Assembly: GCF_963675165.1 (NCBI RefSeq)
Contig: NC_087387.1
Span: forward strand, 5,606,990-5,670,989
Length of the DNA stretch: 64,000 nt
Source of the DNA: Halichondria panicea
Taxonomy: Eukaryota; Porifera; Demospongiae; Suberitida; Halichondriidae
Direction: 5' to 3'
Made by a program: the position numbers and the translations under genes. This document shows, piece by piece, positions 12,801 to 24,029 of the stretch; positions within the stretch are counted from its first letter, which is position 1, and every line of letters starts with the position of its first letter. Under the pieces are notes generated by a model, which had not been told where the DNA came from, did no database searches, and was given only the letters and a program-made list of their open reading frames with translations.

Positions 12801-13271
12801 TATAGTCAAATCTACGTAAGTACGACTAAAGCTTTAATTGTCCTGTTTAGGAGAGGTTGCTCACTGCACTGTCAAGGGAGTTCATGTAGATCTATATCAT
12901 TGGATGACATCCCTGCGTGCGCGTACCAACCCAAATGGTCATACTGGCCATGCATGGTTCAGGGTTCCATTATAATCTACGCCGGTACTGCTGTATTAAA
13001 GATAAGTGTGTACAGTTAAAGGTACCTGTTTCAAGATTTGGCGAGTCTTGGTAATGTTCACTCATAGGCTGGTCATCTAGTGTGTGTGTGTGTGTGTGTG
13101 TGTACATGTACATATGTGTGTTGTGTGTGCGTGCCAGTAGACTATACAGTAGCTCATCAATGAACTCAGGCATATAACATACAACAATAACTTACCCATC
13201 CTTAGCTCACTGTAAGCTGTAGCCAGAGATTCTGCTGTAGCATAGGTACGTAATAAAGATTTGTTGGTTGC
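7993..13271 (-). CDS. RIG-I-like receptor with degenerate helicase and novel N-terminal module (5' end not found)
   Basis: Eleven exons join in phase: 13271-13196, 13076-13026, 12728-12505, 12408-11830, 11562-11520, 11382-11020, 10568-10384, 10281-10200, 9941-9847, 9710-9531 and 9240-7993. Together they give 1041 residues plus stop. The first listed exon begins in phase 0 without a clear ATG, so the true start lies upstream. Order: a helical region (DSFQQLVTQA to NYFNQ), an alpha/beta region (RIFVSWD, TLHELEAF), a proline-rich linker, helicase lobe 1, an insert with an RWNQHYIGFVQ block (compare QKYEQW in RIG-I), helicase lobe 2, and a C-terminal RNA-binding domain. The last has two zinc-binding CxxC pairs (CKKC near 8359-8370, CTNC near 8184-8201), then EWGH and LPVLRAKHFLFE, matching the RIG-I/MDA5/LGP2 C-terminal domain. 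Helicase motifs are eroded: motif I reads NSSENGKL, motif II DETS instead of DECH, motif III FTSQ, and motifs V and VI are unrecognisable. Likely a cytosolic RNA sensor or regulator without ATPase activity. Confidence 0.85.
9771..9846. repeat. Microsatellite (CA)n with (CACG)n core
   Basis: A CA/ACGC run lies in the short intron just before the GT donor of the exon ending at 9847. The donor itself reads gtgtgtgtgt, so the splice site sits directly in the repeat. Confidence 0.95.
11770..11850. repeat. Tandem duplication of an exon end and splice donor
   Basis: The sequence taacagactcac-ctggtcatctcgtgct occurs at about 11777 and again at about 11818. The second (upstream in the gene) copy is the real end of the 579-nt exon of the RIG-I-like gene. 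The first is a decoy copy of the exon end with donor cagcgtgagt instead of caggGTGAGT. Confidence 0.75.
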
Positions 13272-13329
13272 CTAATCAGCGTTTACGCCCACAACTTCAT
13301 AAACTAGATTCATAGAACCACAAGAAGTG

Positions 13330-13373
13330 TAGCCTCGAATCCACGCGGATTAATCGGCGTGGATTCGAGGCTA
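13330..13373. mobile_element. Minimal foldback element, TAGCCTCGA family
   Basis: A 44-bp near-perfect palindrome (TAGCCTCGAATCCACGC ... GCGTGGATTCGAGGCTA) is flanked by caagaagtg and caagaaggg, a 9-bp target duplication with one mismatch. It lies just upstream of the first recognised exon of the RIG-I-like gene. Confidence 0.8.
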
Positions 13374-13439
13374 CAAGAAGGGATGATTGTCAGTTGCCAG
13401 CGAGTCTACATATCTATTCATCAATTCAACATGATTTTA

Positions 13440-15030
13440 CAGCATTAGTTAATGTTGAATCATAGATGATACAGTACTGACGTGGATGTGAAACGGCCTA
13501 GTATACGGAGGGGTCCACGGGAATTGTCTGAAGCTATCATCGTAACGAGCAGATTATGTTAGAAACCCTGTAACTGTCATGTTTATATAGCAACCAGAGC
13601 GTAGTAAACAGTGTTCCGTGTCTGAAAACTGGTGAAAATGACCGGCACACATTGATACTTGCAGTGGGCTTGTAGGTAAGACTAGTTTCTCTAAGCTCAT
13701 GGGAGAATATCATATTTTAGCATAAATTTTCCTGTAAAAATACTTTGTGTGAGATTTTTGGCTTGGACAGTAAATATTCAGGTTACCATTCAGTAGTAAT
13801 ACTTGAAGTACACTGTAAACTACGAGGAGAATCTATGTTTGACAACTGTTATGAAAGTTTAGGTGCTATAGAAAGGGCTAAAGCATGAGTTAGTTGCACT
13901 TTTTGCGTGAGATTATTTCTAAACCTGTTGAGCCTACTTTTTGCATATTTAGCTGATGAAAACCTTCGTGTATTGATGCAGCAGGAGAATCTATTAACTA
14001 AGCATACAGTAAAGTTATTGGAAAAATACAGCCTCAAGAAAAATATGTAAAATCCATGTACATGTACTGTTAAACAAAAATTAATGCTACGTTCTTATTA
14101 CAACTACAATTATGATTTCTATCAATAAGTTCACACGTACATGTACATGTCATTAACTTTCCAAATTGCAGTGTTGTCTTTCGCTGAGCTAAGATATCAA
14201 TTGCCAAATGTTAGCTAATTATACTATCAAGTGAAATTTATCCCAGGACCTACTCGAGTGCTACTTCTCTAGGCAACACCATCGGTGAAGACAGCATTAA
14301 CGTCCAACCTCTTTTCAAGTGCCGTGTATCTACACTTGTATATATAGGAATTTCGAACCGGCAAGTTGGAATGTGTCTCTCTCACAGCCACTTCGTAAAC
14401 GATCAAGAAACAGTTTATCGTGTACTATAAATTAATACTCTCAAGACTATTATAATAATTATTAGCATGTACACGTACACGTACACGTACAGATCATCAA
14501 CAATTTCACCCGTTTGCTTATCTCATGCTAGTGTTATGAGTCAGCCACACTTCTTTTGATCTACATGCATGCTACCAACATTGAGTGGCTTGCTTTTTGG
14601 ATATAATTACATGGGTACAGGGGTAGATCTACTATAAAATAATAATTATAGACTATTATTTTACTAGACTAATTATAGAATAGTTAATATCATCTTGCAC
14701 TGGACTGTGCTTCCTCTACTCATTCTACCTCCTCACAGTCACTACTACTGTCTTCGCTTAATACACTTGCAGCATCAATATCCTTTCTGTTAATACATAG
14801 ATTCTCTTTTACCTGTCTCTGGCCAGTTCTGCCAACTCACTTACACAGCTGCTTGGTATAACCTCGATAATTTCCTCGGCGTTTATTTGGATCAAATTGC
14901 CTAATTTACGGAAACTAGTAAATTACCTCGGATATGCCCGTTACTATGATAGCTTCAAGCAGAATACCGGAATCCGGAAACGTTTCACATCCACGTCAGT
15001 ACTGTATCATCTATGGTTGAATATTCAAGA
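13440..15030. repeat. Inverted repeat, arms of about 100 bp, 1.4 kb apart
   Basis: Bases 13452-13555 (gttgaatcatagatgatac, gacgtggatgtgaaacg, gaagctatcat) reappear in reverse complement at about 14930-15025. Both arms contain an open stretch; the + strand one runs on as a 76-codon frame at 14897-15127. The arms may be ends of a decayed transposon or an inverted gene fragment. I do not recognise the product. Confidence 0.65.
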
Positions 15031-15129
15031 GAATATAGCTCTAAAAGGTCGACTAAGCAACGCAACCACTATCACTAAACAAATAAATGCTATAAAAGAA
15101 GGAATAGCCCTTACTATGAAGTCGTGAGA

Positions 15130-16780
15130 GGTCAAGGCCCGTGGTGTGTCTAAAAGTATACTAAAGCAGTTTGAAGGACTATACTGCAAACGTTTATGAA
15201 CAGTAAAGCTTATCCATGGCATGAAACCATTCTATATAGGACTTAGATACATAATAACCAAGTCAAGCAATGTCTTTAGCTGTTTAGGCTTCGCAGCAGG
15301 GAAAGAGAAAAGTTGACATGGAGTAATTCAAGCTATACTCAACAAAAACTAAAAACAGAGTAAAGACAGCGGACTTAGACAAGTTAGAGCTTGTCAGTGG
15401 TGTAAACTTACTTCTCTAGAGTAACCTCCCAGCCTCTGAGTGATCGCTAGTGGATAGGAGAGCTAGAAACAGTTGAAATACAACCAGAGTACGGTGAAAA
15501 CAAAAATAATCGCGATCGCGAAATCATAACGCGGAGTGTTTCAACCATTTACACAGGGAGGCCTGGTCGTTTCCAATCCCCTTCCTTTTCAATCTATGGT
15601 TTGCCCAATGCATGTTTAGCAATATTTCACATATTTTCACTCATGTTCAAACTGTTCTATTTCTGCAGGGAAAGGCCACATCAAGAAACTGGCTGGACAG
15701 ATAGCCTTTTCTCTCTTTGTATCTCTCATTTCATAAATCCATGAACGTTGAATGAATATTGTCATTTTAAAAATTGCACTAATTCGAAGTTTCACCGCTC
15801 TTTGTCTGTCTGACTAAGTAAGTAAGTTTCTTGCCCAACATTTGCTCCAAGTACAGCTCTCTCCAGGATATTCTGCACAGGTTTTCTAAACGACTACAAC
15901 CTGGATTACAAAGCGCTTCTTCAGAGTTTACTGGTGGGGTGATGACCGATCCCTATATAATTATGTGCGGGCATATAATCATGTGATGAATTGATGTTCC
16001 TAATACATGCAGTGTTGAGCACAGGTACACATAGTCCATGCATGCGTAGGGACATGCACGGACAGTACTGGTGACCTGCATGGAATGATGTGGTGGATGG
16101 ATCCGAAACACAGTCTATATACTATGATGTAATGTATTGTACATGTTCATGATGTTGTAACGGATTAGAGTTATATGCTCTCATCTGATTTCTTATTTCC
16201 ACGCTTTTTGGTGGTTCCCCTGGCCAATTCTTCACATTGCAAATGTTTTTCTGGTGGGTAATATTAGAGTCTGAGATGTAGCTGGTCAAGACACATGTAA
16301 CACCTTTGTGCATGCATGCATGGCCATATAATTATATCAAAACCAATGGTGTGTGTTCATTCCGTCATGCACTATAAATTATATAGGTTACTGTCCATCC
16401 ACATGCATGGCTTCAGAATGAGCTATCTTTGAATTTTTGCGCAAACTGTTCACACTATCTCCAAACTTCCATATTGAACTAATTTTATATCTCCTAGCAA
16501 CAAGTTTTAGTTCAGTAAATGGTCTGTGTTATGAGCTTTGGAAATCCAGAAAAAAATCACCCTTCACTACAATCTGGCAGAGTTGTTGGTGGTGTCATCA
16601 TAAAACAATGTTTTTGTGATGTCATCTTTATGAATACCATTAAAATACTTGTGGTATGTATTTCCTGTCTCTTGTCTTGCAAATACTGAAAAGTTGGGGG
16701 TCTTAGGGCAGACTATTCTGAAAAGGCTGCAATGGTATTCCAAGTAAGCAAAAATAGGCCTTACTCAAGAACAAAGCATT
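15130..16780. other. No gene recognised
   Basis: Only short frames and AT-rich sequence are visible. There is no spliced coding chain, RNA gene or clear transposon. Confidence 0.5.
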
Positions 16781-16785
16781 ATTTT

Positions 16786-16938
16786 GCAAATCCATGATTA
16801 AAATCCAAGAAAACATGACTAGAAGCCTATATAGAAACTCTTACTTGCACTTCATTGATCCTTGAGCAGCTGTAGCAGTATACACAGACGGTTACACACA
16901 CACACGCACGCACGCACGCACGCACGCACGCACACACG

Positions 16939-16975
<37 letters not shown>

Positions 16976-17012
16976 CTGTATACCTCGCTTGCGCATGCAC
17001 ACCGAGGCATAA
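16786..17012 (+). repeat. Dispersed repeat with internal (CA)n, copy 1
   Basis: The stretch runs from aaatccatgattaaaatcc, through tagaagcctata, tgagcagctgtagcag and a long CA/CACG run, to tacctcgcttgcgcatgc and cgaggcataat. A second copy with the same order of blocks is at 23214-23400. The family therefore carries its own microsatellite seed. The copies share no terminal inverted repeats that I can see. Confidence 0.7.
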
Positions 17013-17816
17013 TAATGTTTTCACCTTCCATCCTCACCCTTCCCCCGTCACCCTCATCAGTAATCTTAAACCATTTGTTAACCCATAGACATTCCTTTTT
17101 TGTTAGAGTAATCCCTATCTGGAATTCCCTTCCCCTAAATGTTATCAGTATGCATGTAGAGAGAAATGAAATAATATGATGTTCATGTTGTTCACTAATT
17201 CGTCTGGTAATATTCGGTAATTAATCATTGAACACCATTCGTCATGTATATCATATACATGTATAGCAGGTTCCTAAGGAGTATTAGGGTCTGAGAGGCA
17301 GAGTGCATGACGTGGGCCTGACCCAAGATCATTTATTTTAATAGATCAAGATATCTTTGACACTGTTTCGTTGGTGGAGCCACTCTGGTTCTGCCCTTCT
17401 GATCTTAACCACAGCTATATAGGGCTCTGTGGCGACTATCATGCAGTACCATCAAGGGCGTATTTGCATGTAAAGGAGCTTTTCCTTTATAGCATGTATA
17501 CTACATAACTATCTAAGCTCTGTCTTCACCAGACTACCGTGAATGAACGTATATATGTCAGTGGACGTGGACAAGACATAATTAAAAATTGAAAGGGATT
17601 ATAAGTAACAAAACTAATATCCGTCTATCATGCAAAAAAAAACTCTTACTACTTAATCGATGACTTAATTTAATAACAGTTTCACGGACTGAAAAATATT
17701 TAAGACTATGTTAACAGTTGATTAGCAGTTACAGTTTGTGGATTTTTTAACTTCAAAAGATGCATGGCTTATCACTTGAATGTATCCCTAAACCGCTCCA
17801 CCCAGTACAACTAGAG

Positions 17817-20800
17817 CTAGTACAGCCAACACAATTTACTCACAACAGGTAGGACAACATGGAGGATCAATGATGAAGATGAGGACACTATAACTGTGAA
17901 CGGAGAAAAACAAAATGGAATGTCATTTCTATGAGAGCCATATATTATATGTACTTAATAACGATGAATCTGAAAATTAACTGCATCTACCACAATAGAT
18001 TCTAGGTCACTATCTTGAGCAGCTGCACAAATATTTAGGGTAGATATCTACGAAAATTGCAACAAAGAAAATGACTCATGCACTATAGGTATTTGTATCA
18101 AAATAATTTTTACTCGTTAAAAGAACATAATTAAGGTTTGTAACTATAATTATGTATACACATTCACCTTCAGTTTTGGAGCCTCTCCATCAAAAGCACC
18201 AGTAATGCTGCTGCCATCTACACTGCAAGTCCTTGAGTTGCTACCAACCAGATCAAACCCAGTGTCACAACTGTGGTTAGCCGTCACATTGAAAACGTAA
18301 TTGCCAAATCCATCAGTAGCAGCAGAATAGATTATAGTTCCGTTAATTGGATCGTCAAGAGGAGAACATGTTATTGCTGCAAAATTAGAAAGTGTATTTT
18401 ACCAAAAACAGAAGTATAGTATTAACCTTTGCATGATGGAGCCAATTTTTCAAAATCACCAATATAGTGCTACTGCCATCTCCAGAGCATTGCCTTGTAT
18501 TATTACCAACCAGAGCAAACCCAGAGTTGCAACTGTAGGTAGCCATTATATTGAAAGAGAAGCTGTTGTTTTGACCAGGCACATTCGAATAAGACACAGA
18601 GCCGTTGGCTAGATTGGAAAGTGGAGGGCAAGTTATAGCTGTATAATTATGTAGCAGAAATCATCAAATCTACAAAAATGAATGCATAATTATAGTCTAC
18701 CTTCACAGATTGGAACTAGGCCATCGAAGGCACCATTAATGCTACTGCCATCTCCTGTGCAAGTTGTCGAGTTGTTACCAACCAGAGAAAACCCAGTGAA
18801 ACAGCTGTATAGGTAGCCACCACATCAAAAGCATAGTTATACCGTTTTCATCAGCAGTAGAATTCTTGTATGTTACAGAACCATTAGAAGGAATAGTCAA
18901 GAGAGGGCAGGTGATAACTGTTGTATATACAGAGAATATGAGTGATTCAGCCTACAAGTTTAAAGTTGAAGCCATGTAACTCACGCTGACAAGTTGAAGC
19001 TGACTCATCAAAGGCACCAATAATACTGCTACCATGCATCTCCAGTGCAAGTCCTCCCCATGCAACCATGCAGAGAAAACCCAGTGTCACAGCTGTAGGT
19101 AGCTACCACAGCAAATACATAGGTGCCATTTTCATCAGGTGAGGCTCCACCAACGTTAATACTGCCGTTGTTTAGCATGGGCACACCAAGGCAGGTTATG
19201 ACTGGTGAGTGGGTGGAGTGGGAGGGGAGTTAAGAATGTCCAATAACAGAAGGTTGCGCTTACGTTCACAAGTTGGAGCTCCTCCATCAAAAGCACCAGC
19301 AGTGCTACTGCCATCTCCAGTACACATTCCCGAGCTATTACCAACCAGAGAAAACCCAGTGTCACAATAGTAATTAGCCACCACATCAAAGACATAATTG
19401 TTGTTTCCATCTGATGAGACTCCACCAAAGTCAATACTGCCACTAATTGGCGCTACCACAGCAGGGCAGGTTATAGCTGGAGAATAGAGTACAGTTGGAG
19501 AGGGGATAGGAGAGGGTTTACATACATGCAGTCCAGTGAAGAGCTAGCACTCACAGTCACAAGTTGGAGCCGTTCCATTAAAGCCACCGTTGACACTTGT
19601 CCCATCTCCGGTACAAGTCCTTGAGTCGCTATTAATCCAGTGTCACACGAGTAGATAACCGTCACATTGAACTCAAGGTTGCCATTTACATCAGTAACAG
19701 CTCTGCCATAAGACACAGAGCCATTGATTGGGCTCATCAACGGAGGACAGGTTATGGCTGCATTAGAGAAAATTGGTTAGACAGCTGAAACAGAACATGT
19801 TGATGGTCTCACTCACGTTCACAAGTTGGATCAACTCCACTAAAGGCACCGGTAGTGCTACTGCCATCTCCACGGCAAGTCCTTGTATTGTCCCCGACCA
19901 AAGCAAACCCAATGACACAAGTGAAAGTGGCCATTGCACCAAAAGGAATTTGAAATGGATTGTTATTAGCAGAAATAGCTCCACCACCATAGTCTACTTC
20001 ACCGATTATTGGGTCCCTTAGAGCAGGACAGATTATGACTGCATGGGGTGTTCAAAGGTGGAGTGGAGGACCTTAAGTCACAAGACTCCGGACAACAATA
20101 ATTATTGCATTGGATACTCACCTTCACAAGTTGGAGTTGCTCCATCAAAAGCACCAGTAATGCTACTGTCATCTCCAGTACAAGTCCTGAAGCTATTACC
20201 AACCAGAGAAAACCCAGTGTCACAACTGTAGATAGCTATAGCCTTTCAAACTCTAAATCACCATTGTAAACCACAGAACCATTGGCAAGATCGTTCACGG
20301 GAGGGCAGGTAATGACTGCATAGAGTAATGGAGTTTGGTTTAACATTATTCATACACTCACTTTCACAAGTTGGTGCCTCTCCATCAAAAGCACCAATAA
20401 TGCTGCTACCGTCTCCAGTGCAAGTCCTTGTGTTGTCCCCAAGTAGAGAAAACCCAGTATCACAACTGTATGTAGCCATGACATTGAAAGTATAGCTGTT
20501 GCTTTGACCAGGCACATTCGAATAAGAAACAGAGCCGTCGAGAGAATTGAAAATTGGAGGGCATGTTATAGCTGTAGCAGAGAAAAACATTTGCTATATA
20601 ATTTATAACTCGATCCTAGAATATTGTTTAACTTCCTATACCTTCACAGATTGGAGAAATACCATCAAAATCACCATTAGTGGTACTGCCATCTCCAGTG
20701 CAAGACCTTTTATTATCCCCGACAAGAGACAACCCAGTGAAACAGCTGTAGGTAGCCACCACATCAAAGGCATAGGTGTCGTTTTCATCAGCCATGGAAC

Positions 20801-22386
20801 TGTATACCACAGAGCCATTTGAAGGAACATTCGAGGGAGGACAGGTTATGGCTGTAGTGAAAGGAAGTAAACAGTAAATGACATCTTCTATTAAACACTC
20901 AATTTACCTTTACAGATGAATTCATCAGTTCCTGAAAATAATATTATAGCACCAAATCCATTCAGACAGCTACAGTTGAACTACTGTCCCATGTTATTCA
21001 AACAAATAGAATTTTGACCACAGTTGCATTGTATATGGGAGATAATCTCATGCCTCCAGGGTAACCGTAAGAATTGGAAAAGCTGAATCCATACACACTG
21101 AAACACCTAGAACTGCTGAGCTGTTTTGATGGCGGATAGAATGAGCTCCAGCAGACACACTCATTCTACTTATGTGGCCACACACCTCACCACTTGAACA
21201 TGTGATATTCTGCCAGTCAGTTACAATAGAATTGTCCAATAATATTTGTTCAATTTGAAAATACTCGGAAGGAACATACATCGTGACATAGTTGGATACG
21301 AAAAAAGGAAATGCTTCGACAACATAGTTATTTGTATACTGCTCAATTGGAGGGATTATCATCATGAATGGGTCTCCCACACCACCTTCACCACCATATG
21401 CATACTGAGCGACCAGTACTAGAGAAGTGTTCAATGCTACAGACACTTAATAGTGAGTACAAACTCTCTGAAACTTCCTCCACTCTCAGTCTGTAACTGG
21501 AATTCACTGACCAATACCCCAGTGACGCAGTTCACAGCTACAGTTGCTGCTCGGGCACTAAGAACACGAATACGTTCACCAGAAGACCTACCCTCGAGAG
21601 ATGCTACGAGGAATTTTGAACCCCATGTCACAGTCGGAGGCACTTGCTCAACCAGGTGGTCACAATAGCTTCTACCTGTTGGAACGTTAGCACAATCAGA
21701 TCCGCTAAACACAGACAAAGGTTTGGAGCTAGTTATTCTTGTTCCTGTGAGATCATTAGTACCACTTGCAATCAGATATGTTTCCATACTATTGAGTGAT
21801 ATTGTTGTGGAATGGAATTTGACAACAGTTCCATTTTCACAAGCTACCACCAAAATCACACTAGGATATATACTGAAAGTGTCATAAGAAATTCCATAAT
21901 ATTCGTATTCATCCACTGCCATTACAGTACAGGGTAATGCTAAGTAGGCATCTGCAGACAATTCTTCAAAAGAGATCCCAAACACGTTTACGTTTCCGTC
22001 AGCTTCAACAAGGATCCCCTTGTTCCTTTCATTGACAGACAAAACCTCAAAACTGATTACCGTATAGTTGAAGAGTTAGAAATATTCCTGCTCAGATCAA
22101 TTGGAGTGACCATAAAACTAACAGCACTTGACTCTGGGTTTGTAATGAACAAGTACAACTGATCTGCTGCCTCACTACCATTTATAGGGAAACCCACCAC
22201 AAATTTGTTGCCAGTTGATGAGGTCACATCTATAGGATCCATGCAATGAGAAATGTACAAGCATATAGATGTACAAGAATTCAGGCATGCAGTCTTACCT
22301 GTGACTTGGGCATCACAAAATGCTTTCTTGTGAGCAAATGTGATTACGATTATTGACAGGGTCAAAGTAGCAATCCTGTAGCTCAT
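17817..22386 (-). pseudogene. IgGFc-binding domain plus ten sushi (CCP) domains, surface protein with multiple frame lesions
   Basis: Exon 1 (22386-22299) gives a signal peptide (MSYRIATLTLSIIVITFA). Exon 2 from 22229 carries an IgGFc-binding N-terminal domain (SVFSGSDCANVP, CDHLVEQVPP, GDPFMMIIPPIEQY, YGYPGGMRL). A short linker exon (near 20938-20915) leads to ten single-exon sushi domains, mostly phase 1, at about 20852, 20571, 20318, 20037, 19759, 19474, 19200, 18919, 18640 and 18377. The last exon (17893-17817) encodes a serine cluster followed by a hydrophobic tail, like a GPI-attachment or membrane-anchor signal. Sushi domains 1, 2, 4 and 6 are intact. The rest, and the IgGFc domain, carry about ten frame breaks. 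Either this is a recent pseudogene or the sequence has systematic indels. Intact relatives would be adhesion or complement-like surface receptors. Confidence 0.8.
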
Positions 22387-22559
22387 TTTAGTAACTGGGT
22401 ATAATCTTCTCTTATTAATTTTATGGGCTTCTGGTATAACTAGTGTTCAAGCTGGCGCTGTGCTAATGCCTCTCGCCATGATTTGCTTTCGCTCAAAAGT
22501 ATAGAAGAGAAAGTATAGAAGAGGAAAAAGTGTATAAAATAATCTGTCTAAAACTGACT

Positions 22560-22925
22560 TGCAATTGTATAATTATGGTATCATTGTTGTGTTTTGTGGC
22601 TGCTTATACCAGGACCTCAAGGATCTAGGAAGCAACAAAGAAGAAGATTTTGTTTTCAATTAATTATAAGCGGAAGTGCATAATTATTTCATAAAGTTAG
22701 CTTATCTATATAAAGTCACTGAGAAGAAAAGACTTATTACATGCATCTATTGTTGTATTATGTGGCTTTAATACCAGGACCTCAAGAAAGAAGAAAATTG
22801 GATCTGTAGTTCATGCAGTGTATAATTATAATATTTAAGAAGAAAAGACTTGTGTACATACATATTGTTATCTATAGTAGTGTTTTGTGGCTTACCAGGC
22901 CCTCAAGAAAAATATGATTCTGCCA
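22560..22925. repeat. Three degenerate direct repeats upstream of the sushi gene
   Basis: The block ttgt-ttttgtggct..taccaggacctcaag..gaag occurs at about 22585, 22750 and 22865. Spacing is 110-165 bp. It lies within 550 bp upstream of the start codon of the minus-strand gene, so a promoter role is possible but unproven. Confidence 0.6.
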
Positions 22926-23213
22926 GGAGGATCTGGATCTGGGGAATGAGCGCGCATGCGCATTACATCCATAGGAATAATTAAAGGGTGTGTCCAAAGA
23001 GATCAATTTCACAAATGGCTACTGCTAGCTAGCTGTTTTAACAGGTATTTTCTGAGTCTTGTAGCTAACAAAAAGCTAGCGCTTTAGTGCAAGGCTAACT
23101 CATATGTTGAATAGAAAGTTTGTGCGGACAGATGATGCTATGAAAGATACTGAAGAGACTGCAACAGCCTTCAATGTGAGTCAAACTAGCCATAACTCGA
23201 GAAAGAAGCTTTA

Positions 23214-23400
23214 GTTTGCTAATCCACGAATCAAAATCCAAGAGAACGTGGCTAGAAGCCTATAGAAGCTGTTAGTTTTCGTCGCATTGCAACCGTTGAG
23301 CAGTTACAGCTGGAACAGACACACCGACACACAGACACACACACACACACAGTCAGCTTTACCGTATCCCTCTTGCGGCTACGCCTCGAGGCATAATTAT
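23214..23400 (+). repeat. Dispersed repeat with internal (CA)n, copy 2
   Basis: It shares with 16786-17012 the blocks ctaatccacgaatcaaaatcc, gctagaagcctata, gttgagcagttacagc, a CA run, and the end cctcgaggcataatta. Confidence 0.7.
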
Positions 23401-23934
23401 ACTGATTATGAAATAATTATAGTCTAATAATTAATTTTAGTGAGACAAAATCAATGCTCACTAGTTCTATAATAATAGCTACTATAGTGCACATTTATGT
23501 ATTGTGTAAAGTATATATGTCATTAATACGGGTAGGAGTGACATTGTTGCAAAGCACTATAATTACATAGATACAAGGTTTCCTGAAGCCTAGCCATTTC
23601 CAAGAATTCAGTTATAAATGTACACAGCCTGATGCCTAAGATTGTCAAACAGACAACTAAATCTAGAGCATAATAATTATAGTAGGGTACCAATCCATGA
23701 CGTAATTTGTTCCCCATGCAGATACTATTATTGGAAGAGATCCCTTACTAACGTCATTGCTAAACTGATGAAGAGTATAATAGTCAAAAAGTATGCGACC
23801 TTTACCCTGCCAGTTGTCCCGGTATAAGCACTTGCTCGCTATTTGTAGCTATATATAGCTGGTTGTATGCTGCATGTGATACTATTTATGAACATTGTAA
23901 TAGCTATAGGATCTTCAGCTATATATATATGTGT

Positions 23935-24020
23935 AGTACTAGCTAGCTTCCTTCACCGGCCTTCATAGAAAAGAAGTGGAAGTGCGGCCTGGGATCGAGG
24001 CTAAGTACTAGCTAGCTTCA
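23935..24020. mobile_element. Truncated foldback-family insertion between direct repeats
   Basis: One end of the TAGCCTCGATCCC family (gcggcctgggatcgaggcta, 23984-24003) lies between two copies of agtactagctagcttc. The left terminal repeat is missing. The 16-bp flanking repeat may include the original 9-bp duplication. Confidence 0.5.
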
Positions 24021-24029
24021 TAGTATGGG

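Noticed and set aside
14897-15127. 76-codon plus-strand frame
   Set aside because: It overlaps an inverted repeat, has no flanking splice chain and matches no family I know. It is noted under the repeat instead.
16827-17179. His-Thr and Cys-Val repeat frames
   Set aside because: Translations of a CA/CG microsatellite.
22053-22060. 8-nt gtaatcag as an ultra-short intron restoring frame in the IgGFc domain
   Set aside because: Far below any known spliceosomal intron. Removal of one TA nearby explains the frame equally well and matches the other lesions.
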